Translations under genes and position numbers: made by a program
Source of the DNA: Tiliqua scincoides
Taxonomy: Eukaryota > Chordata > Lepidosauria > Squamata > Scincidae
DNA: 64,000 nucleotides
Assembly: GCF_035046505.1 (NCBI RefSeq)
Contig: NC_089821.1
Span: forward strand, 7,145,718 to 7,209,717
Direction: 5' to 3'
Notes under the pieces: model-generated
What the model saw: the letters and a program-made list of their open reading frames with translations, nothing else
Told to the model about the DNA's origin: nothing
Database searches by the model: none
Part shown: one piece after another, positions 30,162 through 40,468 of the stretch
Layout: every line of letters starts with the position of its first letter
Position numbering within the stretch: position 1 is the stretch's first letter

Positions 30162-30791
30162 CAGGGACATGCAGTGTGTGGGGAGGCAGGTGAGGCAGAG
30201 CCTCCCCACCTGAGCCCTTCAAAAAGTGGTGCTGACATTTGAGGTAAGGCAGAGCCTCCCCACTGGAGTCTTTCAAAAAGTGCCACCGCTGTGTGAGGTG
30301 AGGCAGCCTCCCCAACGGAGTCCTTTGAAAAGTGTCACTGCTCCCACTGTAGTCCTTCAAAAAGCACTGCTGCCATGAGAGGTGAGGCAGAGCCTCCCCA
30401 CTGGAGTGCTTCAAAAAGCACTACTGCTGTGCGAGGTGAGGCAGAGCCTCCCCACTGGAGTCCTTTGAAAAGTGGTGCTGCCTTGTGAGGTGAGACAGAG
30501 CTCCCCACCACAGTCCTTCAAAGAGCACTGCCAGTGTGTGAGGTGAGGCACAAACTCCCCACTAGAGTTCTTTGAAAAGTGTCGCTGCCCCGTGAGGTGA
30601 GGCAGAGCCTCCTCATAGGAGTCCTTCGAAAAGCACCGCCATCATGAGGCACCCAAGTACCACAACCCACGTGCTCAGCATGTTCAGGGAGTGCATTCAG
30701 GGAACGCTCAGTGCGTGGGTGCCTCAGGGCAGCGGCGCTTTTTGAAGGACTCCTGGGGAGGCTCTGCCTCACCTCCCACAATACATCCCTG
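30162..30791. mobile_element. hAT-like element with an internal minisatellite
   Basis: The ends CAGGGACATGCAGTGTG and CAATACATCCCTG are inverted repeats, continued inside by AGGTGAGGCAGAGCCTCC and its complement (about 30756-30773). Flanks ATTCTGAG and ACTCTGAG form an 8-bp duplication with one mismatch. The left subterminal block is expanded into a tandem array and the right one is single. It ends about 220 bp before the CpG island. Confidence 0.8.
30180..30645. repeat. Minisatellite, about 54-bp unit, roughly 8 units
   Basis: The unit starts GAGGTGAGGCAGAGCCTCCC and continues with a GGAGTCCTT(C/T)(A/G)AAAAG block and GCTGC. Starts at about 30240, 30294, 30380, 30434, 30488, 30540 and 30593 are 52-54 bp apart, except one interval of 86 bp that includes a truncated unit. 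Long open frames across it are a by-product of a period divisible by three. Confidence 0.85.
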
Positions 30792-31131
30792 ACTCTGAGT
30801 TCCCTGAATGGAATATGGCAACCAGGTCACTCCTGAGGGCACTTCACTTGCCACTCAAATGACATTAATGTTGTTTGCGTGTCCTATACGTGTCAAGACA
30901 GTGGCTTTCAAACGTTGCTGGGACACGTCCTGCTTGTGTGTGGCTCTTTTTTTTCAACACCTGCCCCTCAGCACCCCATTCATGTCTCAGGGCCGAGGCG
31001 AAACCCTCCCTTAAACGCCGTTAAGCTCTAGCAAAGCAGCGCTAGCGTGAAGAGACCCCCGCAGCCTTTCCTCAAAGGCCGCCACTCGCCTCTCCTCAGG
31101 CGCGCCACAGCCAAAGCGCCCGCGCGTCTCC

Positions 31132-31141
31132 CTTTATATAT
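31132..31141 (-). promoter_or_regulatory. TATA box for a leftward (divergent) transcript
   Basis: Read on the minus strand this is ATATATAAAG, containing a full TATAWAWR match. Three CCAAT boxes lie 38-95 bp upstream in that direction, the usual layout. The predicted start is near 31110. Human NOVA1 has an annotated divergent non-coding transcript (from memory), so a leftward non-coding RNA is plausible. Confidence 0.5.
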
Positions 31142-31178
31142 GGTGTTGGGGGCGGTGCCTTCCCGCGCGCCTCCTCCG

Positions 31179-31227
31179 ATTGGCTGCGCGCGCCAATCCG
31201 AGCCCGGCGTTCTCGGCCGCCCATTGG
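31179..31227. promoter_or_regulatory. NOVA1: Three CCAAT (NF-Y type) boxes
   Basis: ATTGG lies at 31179-31183, CCAAT at 31193-31197 and ATTGG at 31223-31227. The first two face each other in CCGATTGGCTGCGCGCGCCA. Flanking bases fit the NF-Y preference (CCGATTGGCT, GCGCCAATCC). They could serve both directions. Confidence 0.6.
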
Positions 31228-31267
31228 CTCCGGGTCCCATCCCTCCGGACAAGCCCCGCCCGCCAGG

Positions 31268-31302
31268 TTTTTTTAATTGCACTTTCCCCTCAGCTTCACT
31301 CT
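31268..31302 (+). promoter_or_regulatory. NOVA1: Possible NOVA1 core promoter: AT box plus initiator
   Basis: TTTTTTTAATT (31268-31278) is the only AT-rich stretch here, and an initiator match TCACTCT lies 28-30 bp downstream with its A at 31298. If it is the start site, the 5' leader is about 759 nt. Motif reasoning only. Many CpG-island promoters start at dispersed sites. Confidence 0.35.
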
Positions 31303-31534
31303 CCCCCCTCACACCTCCTCCCACCTCCGGGGTTTGAGGGGATCGCGCGCGCGCCCCTCACTGACTTGACTGAGGCGGTTTCGCGTGTGCGCGCGCCGGC
31401 GACTGAGGAGCGAAGCGGCTCCGGCGACGACTCCCGGCTGAGGGAGAGCGCGGGCGGGCGAGGGAGCGAGGCCATCCCGGCAACGGCAGCGCGCCTCACG
31501 GGGGGGAGAGGCAGTCGGGCAGGCTGAGGGGAGC

Positions 31535-31600
31535 ATGCGAAGGCAGCCTCAGCGCCAGCCGCCCTCCTCAGCCCGGCGGCCGCCGCGAGTGCACCGCTGA
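31535..31600 (+). CDS. Possible upstream ORF in the NOVA1 leader (21 codons)
   Basis: ATG at 31535 opens a 21-codon frame (MRRQPQRQPPS..., rich in R, Q and P) that stops with TGA at 31598-31600. It is the only ATG on the + strand between the predicted start site and the NOVA1 start, and 456 nt without any ATG follow it. Context at the ATG (GAGCATGC) is poor to moderate. If transcribed it could modestly reduce translation. A protein role is not claimed. Confidence 0.3.
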   Translation: MRRQPQRQPPSSARRPPRVHR

Positions 31601-31629
31601 GGGGCCGCGGAGGCGAGGGCTCCCACGCG

Positions 31630-31760
31630 CGCTCCCCTCAGTCCCCCTCCCCTCCACCTCTCACTCCTCCCCCTCCCTCCACCCACCTCCTCTTCCTCCT
31701 TCTCCCCTCCTCCCCATCCCTCTCACCCCGTTTCCCCCCATCGCTTCCTCCCCCTCTGCT
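31630..31760. other. Long pyrimidine-rich tract in the 5' leader
   Basis: About 130 nt are almost purely C and T on the + strand. The other strand therefore has runs of three to six G (for example GGGGGGAAACGGGG) that could form G-quadruplexes, and the duplex could form triplex DNA. If transcribed, the leader would be C/U-rich and could bind polyC- or polypyrimidine-binding proteins. Confidence 0.5.
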
Positions 31761-32056
31761 GCTGCCGGCGCTGCGCTGCAGCTGCCGCTCCTCCAGCGCC
31801 CCCCGCCCCCCCGCCCCGGTACTCCACCGGTGCCAGACAAACAGCCCTCCCCGCCCCTCCCCCAGCATCCTCCGGGTGGCTGCCTCCCTCCCCTCCCCTC
31901 CGCTCCGCTCCCGGCAGCCCGAGCACTCCAGCCAGGGCGGAGAAGGCGCGGGAGCCGAGAGGCGCGCGGGACGAGCCCCTTCCCCTCTCCCTCCCTGCTC
32001 CCCGCCCCGCGACGGGAGCAGGAGCGGCGAGCTCTTCCAGCGGCGGCGGCGGCAGC

Positions 32057-32192
32057 ATGATGGCGGCGGCCCCCATCCAGCAGAACGGGACCCACACCGG
32101 GGTGCCCATAGACCTGGACCCGCCGGACTCGCGCAAGAGACCCCTGGAGGCGCCCCCCGAGGCCGGCAGCACCAAGAGGACCAACACGGGCG
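32057..32192 (+). CDS. NOVA1: NOVA1 coding exon 1 (residues 1-45)
   Basis: NOVA1 is a nuclear RNA-binding protein of neurons that regulates alternative splicing by binding YCAY clusters. The peptide begins MMAAAPIQQNGTHTGVPIDL and ends STKRTNTG. It agrees with human NOVA1 as I remember it at all 45 positions. It contains the bipartite basic nuclear localisation signal (K27-R28 and K40-R41). The exon ends after one base of codon 46, followed by a GTGGGT donor. I chose the ATG at 32057 because the family starts with two methionines. The second ATG (A at -3, G at +4) has the better Kozak context and may serve too. A GGC repeat (32041-32052) precedes the start. The exon lies in a CpG island, and exon 2 joins in phase. 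Confidence 0.95.
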
Positions 32193-33847
32193 GTGGGTCT
32201 CCCTCCCCCCGGATCCCCCACCCACCTGCCTCCCCCACCCCACACTCCTTATTTCTCTGGTGTTATCATCATTCATCAAAATGGCGCCGCTTTCCAAGCA
32301 TCTCGAGTCCTCCCTGCTTTAATTTCGGATGTGGGTCCTGGCCCCGCGCTGGGCTGGCCGGGCTGCCGGGGCTGAGCCCCTCGGCTGGAGCCCGGCAGCG
32401 CCGCCTCCCCCTCGCACACACTCTCTCCACTGATGGCGGCTGGAGAGAGGCCCCCCCTCTCCCCACCCCCTCTCCTGCTCGTGGGTCCAGCGCCAGGTAG
32501 GCTCTGGGGGGGAGGCGGGCACCTCGCAGCTCTCCCGGCATCACTTTCCGTGCCGGAGGAAATGCTGCCCGGCTCTGCCGCTCCTGGGGCGGGTCGCGGT
32601 GCTGGGATGCTGTGTGCGCCTCTGTGCGAGTGCGTGTGAGTGAGAGAGGGCGGGAGTTGCCCGTCTTGCTGCGGTGACTTGTTAGTTAACATCCTGCTCT
32701 TCCTGGATGAGATGAGTTATAACGGGACCGGCATCTCCTCTGTCCATTTGCACGGGAGCCTTCCTAACGATGCACCGAGGCAGAGGTGAATTCATTCATC
32801 CCACGTTAGCAAGCAGCAGGACTAGATAGCGGGCGTTGCTTAAACTGCTTGTGTGATGTGCTGGGGCGCACCTGTACTGCGGGGCGCGGGCTCTCCCCGG
32901 GAGCGAGATGGCTCTGGGACTCGCTCCTTCTGGTAAAAAACCAAACTTCTTCTTTTTAGGCTCAGTTGGGTGTTGCTTTGAATAAAGAGGGCTTAAAATG
33001 GTGTGGTGTTTTTTGTTTTTTTTACATTGGAGCCAGGATACAGAATTGAAGGTACTGGACCTGCAATGGTGAAAGGAGCACAGCTGTTGGATTGTCAAAG
33101 CAGTTTGGCTGCATTCATGGCATTTACCTTCCCCTGTTCTGGCTCCCTGTGGCATTTTCCCCCTCTGGCTTTGGATGTCTTGACACTAATTGTCACCTTT
33201 TAAATGTATACATGACTCCAGCTTCCTTTCAACAGGGAAAAATTCTTCTTAATGTTCTTTAATTAATGAGCTTAAGAGATCATTGCTACCTAAGAAGTGT
33301 TAAAGAAATACATCAGGATTACTTAGACAAATGATTGTAGTCACATTGTGTTGAGTTTCCTTGGCAATACCTAAAGGAAAACCCTCTGAAAAAAGAGAGC
33401 TGAGTATTCTTATGAAGAATACAGGGCGAGTAGCTAGTTGATGGTGGACAAAATAGCTTTTGGTACAGAGTTCTCTCTTTTTAGTTTGCTTGCTGTGTTT
33501 TAGGGAAAGTTGCTTTCTTGGCCACATTTTGGAGAGATTTATTTCTTTGAAGGAGCTGATTCATATTAGGCTACCATGTTAACTGGTGTTAAAAATGAAC
33601 TATTTTAGATAATCACCACTTGAATTGGGTCATCTTTTCCAGTGTGGTCCACACAGAACCACAAAATTACAAATGATTTCTTAGGGTTTTCATTTATTCA
33701 GAGCAGACATAAGACATGAAGGATGGAGCAACTGGTTACAAATCTGTGCATGCATACTTATATAGCAAAATGTATGTTTTTCAGTAGGTTTCAAGAAGAA
33801 TGAGATTTCAGGCAGGAAATTAACCTCTTTTATCTCAATTTTTTCAG
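32193..33847 (+). other. NOVA1: NOVA1 intron 1
   Basis: It is 1655 bp long, starting GTGGGTCTCC and ending CAATTTTTTCAG. The acceptor has a T-rich tract after AACCTCTTTTATCTC. The first 480 bp are GC-rich and belong to the CpG island, and the rest is AT-rich. No transposon was recognised, in contrast to the region upstream of the gene. Confidence 0.85.
32266..32276 (+). promoter_or_regulatory. NOVA1: Cluster of three TCAT (YCAY) motifs in intron 1
   Basis: TCATCATTCAT holds three TCAT tetramers in 11 nt, about 75 nt after the exon 1 donor. CCAC motifs, also YCAY, lie between 32215 and 32245. NOVA proteins bind clustered UCAY, and NOVA is known to regulate its own splicing elsewhere in the gene, so self-binding here is possible. 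It is untested and could be chance. Confidence 0.3.
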
Positions 33848-33991
33848 AGGACGGCCAATATTTTCTAAAGGTCCTCATACCTAGTTATGCGGCTGGATCT
33901 ATAATTGGGAAGGGAGGACAGACAATTGTTCAGTTGCAGAAAGAGACTGGGGCTACCATCAAGCTCTCTAAATCCAAAGACTTTTACCCAG
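33848..33991 (+). CDS. NOVA1: NOVA1 coding exon 2 (residues 46-93, first half of KH1)
   Basis: The exon completes codon 46 (G|AG, Glu) and encodes [20 protein letters not shown] and so on to SKSKDFYP (residue 93), leaving one base of codon 94. It matches human NOVA1 as I recall it. It forms the first half of KH domain 1. The invariant GXXG RNA-binding loop is G66-K67-G68-G69 in the IIGKGGQTI helix-turn-helix region. The acceptor is TTTTTTCAG and the donor is CAG|GTAGGT. At 144 nt the exon is in phase 1 at both ends, so skipping it would keep the frame but destroy KH1. The rest of KH1, KH2, KH3 and the alternative exon lie beyond the window or were not recognised. Confidence 0.97.
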
Positions 33992-36099
33992 GTAGGTGCA
34001 ATATTTAGAAGATTATTCATTAAATCCTTGGGGTAATGTTATCGATTTTTCTTTGTTAATTAAGCAGTATTAGCCTTTCCATGCAATTAAATACTATTAG
34101 TCTGTCATTGCAGTTAATGACATTTTTTTGAGCAATAAGATGCATTCTCAAATTTAATGCTGACTACATGTTTTGGTCTTGATATTTTTTAGAAATAATG
34201 GATTATCCAGTATTGATTATGGGAAAAGTCAGGCAGATAATGCTGTTGTATTATTTTAGCACATTCTTATTGCAAGCAGTGTTTTCAGAAATCAAGCTTG
34301 ACAGCTGGCATTTAAGAGGTTTTGCTGAAGTTTTCAGACATAAGCTTAATTGCCGTAACGATAAGTAAAAAACTGAGGTGCTTCTTGTAGAATAGGCCAT
34401 TTACCTTACATCCATTATGTACCTTCGTTCTGCTTCATTGCTTTGTTCACTTGCCTTAGCCTGAAGTAGAGACCAAGTGCTGCTGTTCAGATGTTTCCTT
34501 GATTTTTGTGAATCACAGCTGTGACAGATAAGAGAAGCTTATTGTGAAAGAATGCACACTGTTTTAAAAAAAGAGAATGTTCTGTAAGACTATTGAATTT
34601 ATACATGTGCAGAAAAAAACCCCAATTTAATTCTGTTAACTGTAATCTTCAATTCAATGTGGTCTTTATGAAGATTTTTGGAATACATAGGTAATGTGCC
34701 TACAGGTTTCCAATACTAACGCATGTATTGTCCACTGTAAATTTAAAAAATGATTTTTAGATGGACACAGTAATTAAACAGATAAAAGAAGTGTTCTGAT
34801 AGTGCTTTGATTTGCTTCTGAATGGTACTAGTGGCTCTCCATTGAGATGGCCTGTTTCATTTTTCCCTGTAGTGAAAGCAAAGCTGCTTGGCATTTGGTA
34901 ATCGCATTCAGAGAGATGGCTGAATTTTGTAAACCAGCTTAAAGGCTGTCATAAGTGTAAGTGGAACAAGAGTATGGAGAATATTTCATTTTCCCCTCAG
35001 TCTTTTTGATTCAGAAGAGAATCAATTGTTTTTCGATACAAAGGTTATAATTGTGAAAGTTTGATACAAATGTAGAAAGGGTGCGTTTTTGAAGAATTTT
35101 AGATGAAATTGGTTGGCTGCAATATATGAAACTCTGTTCACGCTACTAGTAAAAAGCATTTGTTTTGGAAATGATCTTTCTTGAAATAGTGCTTAAAAAG
35201 TTTGATGTATCTTGTATTTTTTTAAAGGTATAAATATGAAGGTCAGTATACAGTTGACATAATTCATAGACTGAGTGTAAAAAATGTTGGCATTTTGGGT
35301 TTATAGCTGCAAAGACAATTGGATTTGTAGATAGTAGATGAGCATACAACACATTTAGTTGTGAGATTGTGGCAGAATTGGTATTTATGGTAGGTAATGC
35401 AAATTCTAAACTATGTACTATTGGCGTGAAGCAAGATTTGAATCTTTTGTTTGTTACGTTAACAGGAATTTCTTATTAAAATAACATCAAGTGTTGGTTT
35501 TCTTGAAAGCTGGATAAGTAGTCATTTTTATGGAATTCTCCTCTGAAAAATTAGGCAAGGCATCCTGAGAGATTTACAACATTGTGTTAAGTGTTCCGGT
35601 GACGTAAACAGGTCCCCTTTGAAGGAAATGCCAGCTTGAGAGGGAGCTTGTACAGTTTGACTGTAACAGGTGTATGCTAATCTCCAGTTTAGACATTGAG
35701 AGATTTTATATTTGAAACCACATTATTGATCAGTTTTAGTAAGCAAATGTTTTGGATATACATAAGACTGTTACCTGTTAAGAACAAATGTGAGTTGTTT
35801 TTTACTGGTGCTAGTTAGTATTTGCGTTTGTCTATGAACATGAGACATTTTCTGAGCTCTTGTCATTCTTTAAGCTGATGGTGTTTGAGCTTTGTATTAT
35901 ACCTGAAGTTTTTAAAACTGATCTATGCTAATCTCAGACTAGCCTTAAATTAGAATGGACAGTGATATATCTAAGCATAACATTTCAGTTACTGAATTAA
36001 AAAATTTTATATCATTGTACTGTTTTATGCAATATTATATTTTTGTATGCCCAAATATTTTATAGTTGGCTTGGAACTACTTAACCATTCCAGAGGCAG

Positions 36100-36131
36100 C
36101 TGTAAAAAACAACAACAACAACAAAAAAAAA
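36100..36131. repeat. A-rich (AAC)n-like repeat
   Basis: A short run of AAC units followed by an A run. Confidence 0.85.
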
Positions 36132-36883
36132 ACTAAACTGCTAAAACTTCTTTGTGTACTTCAGAGAGGGAGCAGTGGTGTTTCAATTACATTATCTATT
36201 TAATCCATGTGAAGTATGTATATTTAGTATAGAGTAAATGTAGCAATCCAGATACAATCAGAACAGTTAAAATTGATTGTATTAATGAAATACTACTTAA
36301 CAAAAACTAAACTGCTGACTTTTTATTGGTTTGATTTGACATATTCACAAACATTTGCAGATCTAATTTCTCACTTTCCTTGAACATGCTTGTCATTCAG
36401 AATTTACATAAAATTTGCCAAATGTTCAAAACAAATATGATTACTTTTAATGCATCGACTTTAAATTTGGTAAGCATTAGCAGCATCTGTCTACAAAACT
36501 GTACTACTGTGATCTAATTGCTTGGAAGTAAGGGTGTTTAAGGAAGGATAGAACTGCAGAACCCTATTGCTTCTTGAAGAATGGGAGAACTGAAGATAAT
36601 GGACATGAGTTTTTCCTTTTTTGCTGTGTGATACGTTAATACCTTTAGTCTATGTTCTATGTTTTGTGAATTCCCCTAAATGTTGATTAAAAATGGCTGT
36701 AATTACATATGACAATTTGCTCATTGCACACTACCTCTATATTAATGTAAGGGTGCAGAGCATTATCTTCTAGCTAAAGTCCCACTTCCGTGGGATTTTA
36801 TGAGGATTTCTATGGGGTTCCCAAGGACTACAAACTTAGAGGAAGTAGAACTTCACGCTTTAGTCTTGTGTGATATTCTAAGG

Positions 36884-36970
36884 ATGCAATTCTGTACTTA
36901 GTATCCTGGGAGTAGGCACCATTTAACACAGAGGGTTTTACTGAGTAGACAGGCATAGGATTGCAGTGTA
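36884..36970. mobile_element. Short palindromic MITE (about 85-bp family), diverged
   Basis: GATGCAATTCTGTACTTAGT and CAGGCATAGGATTGCAGTG are the two inverted ends, with TCCTGGGAGTAGGCACCAT inside. More diverged than the copy at 29237. Confidence 0.6.
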
Positions 36971-37425
36971 AGCTCTTTGAAATGGTTTTAATTCTGAAAT
37001 CAAGACACAGTGATAGGGAAATTAGGTAAAACATGTTGAACAGCAACTTTAAATGCTGAATTGTAAACTTGGCACTTGTTTAAAGGGCACTAACATGTCC
37101 AAGTATATTAATACTTTCTGAAGTTTATAATGTCAAAATACTGTTGATGACATTTATTCTTCTAAGAAAGTATTAAAAACACTTAAATGAACTTTGAGAT
37201 TGCAATATAAAATGACTTTTCTCTTGGCTTCTTTGTAAGAAACAATTATTTTTAATGTGTAGTCTTGCATAATTGATTATTATTGCAAATGCTTAAATGG
37301 AACTGAAGACAGTATGATTTAGTTGCAAATATCTATTTTCAGATTGGTAGTCTGGGTTGTTTGGGGATGTGTTCCAGTGTGTGTCATTTTATGTAAAAGA
37401 CAGAGGAAGCTTCTGCTTTATTGTG

Positions 37426-37428
<3 letters not shown>

Positions 37429-37463
<35 letters not shown>
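37429..37463. repeat. (TG)n microsatellite in intron 2
   Basis: About 35 bp of uninterrupted TG dinucleotides. Confidence 0.95.
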
Positions 37464-37465
<2 letters not shown>

Positions 37466-40400
37466 AAAAAATGCCCCCCCCATAGTATTAAAATACGGGA
37501 ACTTCATTACAGGTTGTCTTGTTTCTGGCCGTTTCACTCATGTGAACTCATTTTGAAGAAAATAGTTCTGCAGAATAGATTTTTGGAAGCTATCCTTTGG
37601 ATAGATCCTTTGCTTTCTAGTTGTAAATGCCCATACATTGAATACCATCTGTTTGAAGCCATAATTCTCAGTGGTGCAGCTGTCATTGATCTTTGGTGGT
37701 TTTTTATAAAAAAAGGTTTGGTCCTGACAACTGCGTTTAATGTTCAGAATGAAAATAAATGAATGTATGCTTTGTATGATGTGGAGGTAGTTTATGTGTG
37801 AAATGTATTTCATTACAGTGAGAACTACAGTATTTCCATTTATGAAATGTTCTGTGAAGAATGTTGGAGCTTATGTAGCTTTTTATCCCTTGTTGGTTTT
37901 TGTGATTGACTCTACAGTGTCAAAGTAAGCTTTAAAAGCAAATCCTAGATTCTGTTAGATTTAAAACAGTCATTTTTGGGAGGGGGAACTTCACTCTCAT
38001 AACCTAATGCACAAATTTATACAGCATTTAAGGCACTGATCCTTAGAACATGAGCAGCTTGATCAGATATATTGTCTGTGGAAGCAGGTTCTGTAGGTAT
38101 GTATAAGATTGCAGTCTTAGACTAATGATGTTCAAAGGGGGCAAAACTGTCATCTAATCCAACCCTTTGCTGAAGCATGGATGATCTAAACTTCAGTCTA
38201 CTCTCTTCTCCCCCAGCCTATCCTCCTCCTCCTCTTCTCTCCCCCACTGTCCAGATGAAGTCCTGGATAAAGTTTATTCATAATCTGAAATGGCAAACTC
38301 CAGTTTCACAAGGGTGAGCCTTGCTGTTGAGTCACTCCAGGGAAATTCCAATTGGGTGCATTTCTACATAACCAAACACGTGGTAGTGATTTCTACTGAG
38401 TGATGTCTGGGATTTGATTGTCAAGAAGCATGACCAAGAAGCATATACAAGTTTCCACTCAACTTTGGAACAGTTAATGTGTGGTGTGTTAATTTTTTTA
38501 CCTTGGTATCAGCAATTGAAAATTTATTTGGTGACACAGCACTGTGAAAGGAGAGCTTTCTTCAGTGTTGGGAATTTCATGTGACTTGGGCTCCATTTAC
38601 TTAGGTCTTTAATAAATAAAATTGTGGTTACTGTTTGAAACTCGTAATGAATGTAATTTCCGAGAACTTATGATGTAGTAATTCTACAAGAGTGTCTTTG
38701 ACTTCACTCAATTTATTTTTAATCTATGAAATATGTTGCATGTATTTTGAAAGAGAAATACAGGTTTTAAACTATTCGTTAAGCACTTTTTCTTATAATT
38801 GAGCATACTTGAACATTCTCGTTTTTGGTTTGTGTTCATAAATTTTGAAAGTAGAAAGTAAGGTTAGGTTTAAGAGAAGGTATTTTTACCTGATTGCCAT
38901 CTCATTTTCATCTTTGGGCATAGCTCTCATTTAAATTCAAACAACATCTGTAGAGATCTGACTGAAAGACATCTCTCTGGGACTCATCTTTGCACTTTGC
39001 AGCAGGTGCAGTTGATGTTGCAGGCCTTCTCAAAGAGGTTAGTTTGTTTTTGACATTTATCAGTAATCCACTGGGAATAAATGACTTGGTGGACACTTGA
39101 AGGTTGTCAGTTGTCCAGTAATGGAATGCTGCAGGTAATCGGGCTAGATTGGTGGGAACTGTGGCAGTGTGCTTCTCACGTTGCACTGCAGCTGCTGTTG
39201 ATCTTAATTAATCTGACCCTCAGAGGCTGTGGTGTCATAGCATAAAATGCAGCCCATACTAGCAATGGAAGAGCTATTCTAATGCTCCTCTTACTGAAGT
39301 TTTATATACGGTTTTTATATACCTACTCATTTGTATACAGTAATAACTAGGTTGTGAAAGCATGGTGGAAGAATGGGGAACTATAGGATGCTTTATAGTG
39401 TGTTTTTTGTACTTTGTATGATGTGCTCACACTTAAATCACTTTTCTAAGCATACTTGTAAGCAAGTTCAACTGATTTCACAAGAACATTTCAAAATATG
39501 TTTAAAGATGCCATTTGGGCAATTACCAAATGTATTTGTACATTGGTGTATATTTAATGTTTTCTGTAACACTTGTTTCAGATAGAGAAATGTGCAATGT
39601 GTCAGTTTTAACATACCAAAGTAGTATTATCAGGTAACGTATCGGCTCTCACTACAGTTACTTGCTTCTTTAAAATTAGCCTTGTTTGTTCCTGGAACCT
39701 GACTGAATCTAGTTTCAGCTTCAACTTTTGTAAAGCTATATTTGATATATACATTGATCTATGCCAATAAAGATCTTATGAACTCTATACAGTGGATGCA
39801 TGCTAATATTAAGCATGCTTTTGCACCAGTTTCTTCATTGGTGAAGATTTAAGCACTTTGCTTTGCATTCCCATTGAGATTTAAAACTGCTTAACTCTGG
39901 TTGGATTGTGTCCTACTGTTTTGATTCTTCAAATCTATAAATATTTAAAGAGTGATTTTAAAAGACTCTCAGTGATTTATAAAGTTTGAATCGTTGTTCA
40001 CTAAGGCTAAACCTAATTCTGCTGGTTTTTTGTGTTTACTTGTTGAATATGTATCTGCATAGATATAGATCGACAGACCACCTGTTCTGTTGGGGTAAAT
40101 CTTACTTGATTTTGTAAACTATCTTGTAGTAAATACTCTTTGTAAATACTCATCAAAATTAAATACAAATATAACATATTAAAAAATTGATTTGTTAAGC
40201 AAAGTATACAATATTTTTGTCCGCTAACAAAAGTGGACACATTTTTCAAATTGCATTTCATTTCTGAGATTACATTTATTGCCTAACATTACTATGACAC
40301 TGGACATCTTTAGCGTTTTCAACAATTTTAGACTATGTTGGTACATCTAAATTCTTGAACTTCTGATTAAGTGACAGATTATCCTAACTTCTTTTACTTG

Positions 40401-40468
40401 CAATAAGAGAAGCTTCAGTTTCCAGTGGGTCTGACTTTTGGACTTCATTTGTAGAAAGAAAACACCTG

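Larger units (their letters stand above)
31010..32680. promoter_or_regulatory. NOVA1: CpG island covering the NOVA1 promoter and exon 1
   Basis: Base composition changes sharply from AT-rich flanks to GC-rich sequence with frequent CpG. It covers the putative core promoter, 5' leader, coding exon 1 and the start of intron 1. The borders are estimated by eye. A CpG island is typical of tightly controlled neuronal genes and fits the position of exon 1. Confidence 0.85.

Noticed and set aside
30151-30781. Overlapping minus-strand open frames of 87-111 codons
   Set aside because: They are produced by a tandem repeat whose period is divisible by three, inside a hAT element.
31638-32297. Minus-strand open frames up to 219 codons over the CpG island
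   Set aside because: They are glycine- and arginine-rich shadows of the C/T-rich leader, the + strand exon and GC-rich sequence, which has few stops by chance.
31876-32500. Other + strand frames of 147-148 codons overlapping exon 1
   Set aside because: One frame starts before the NOVA1 ATG in a different phase, and the other is the NOVA1 frame reading through the donor into intron 1. Splicing to exon 2 in phase is better supported.
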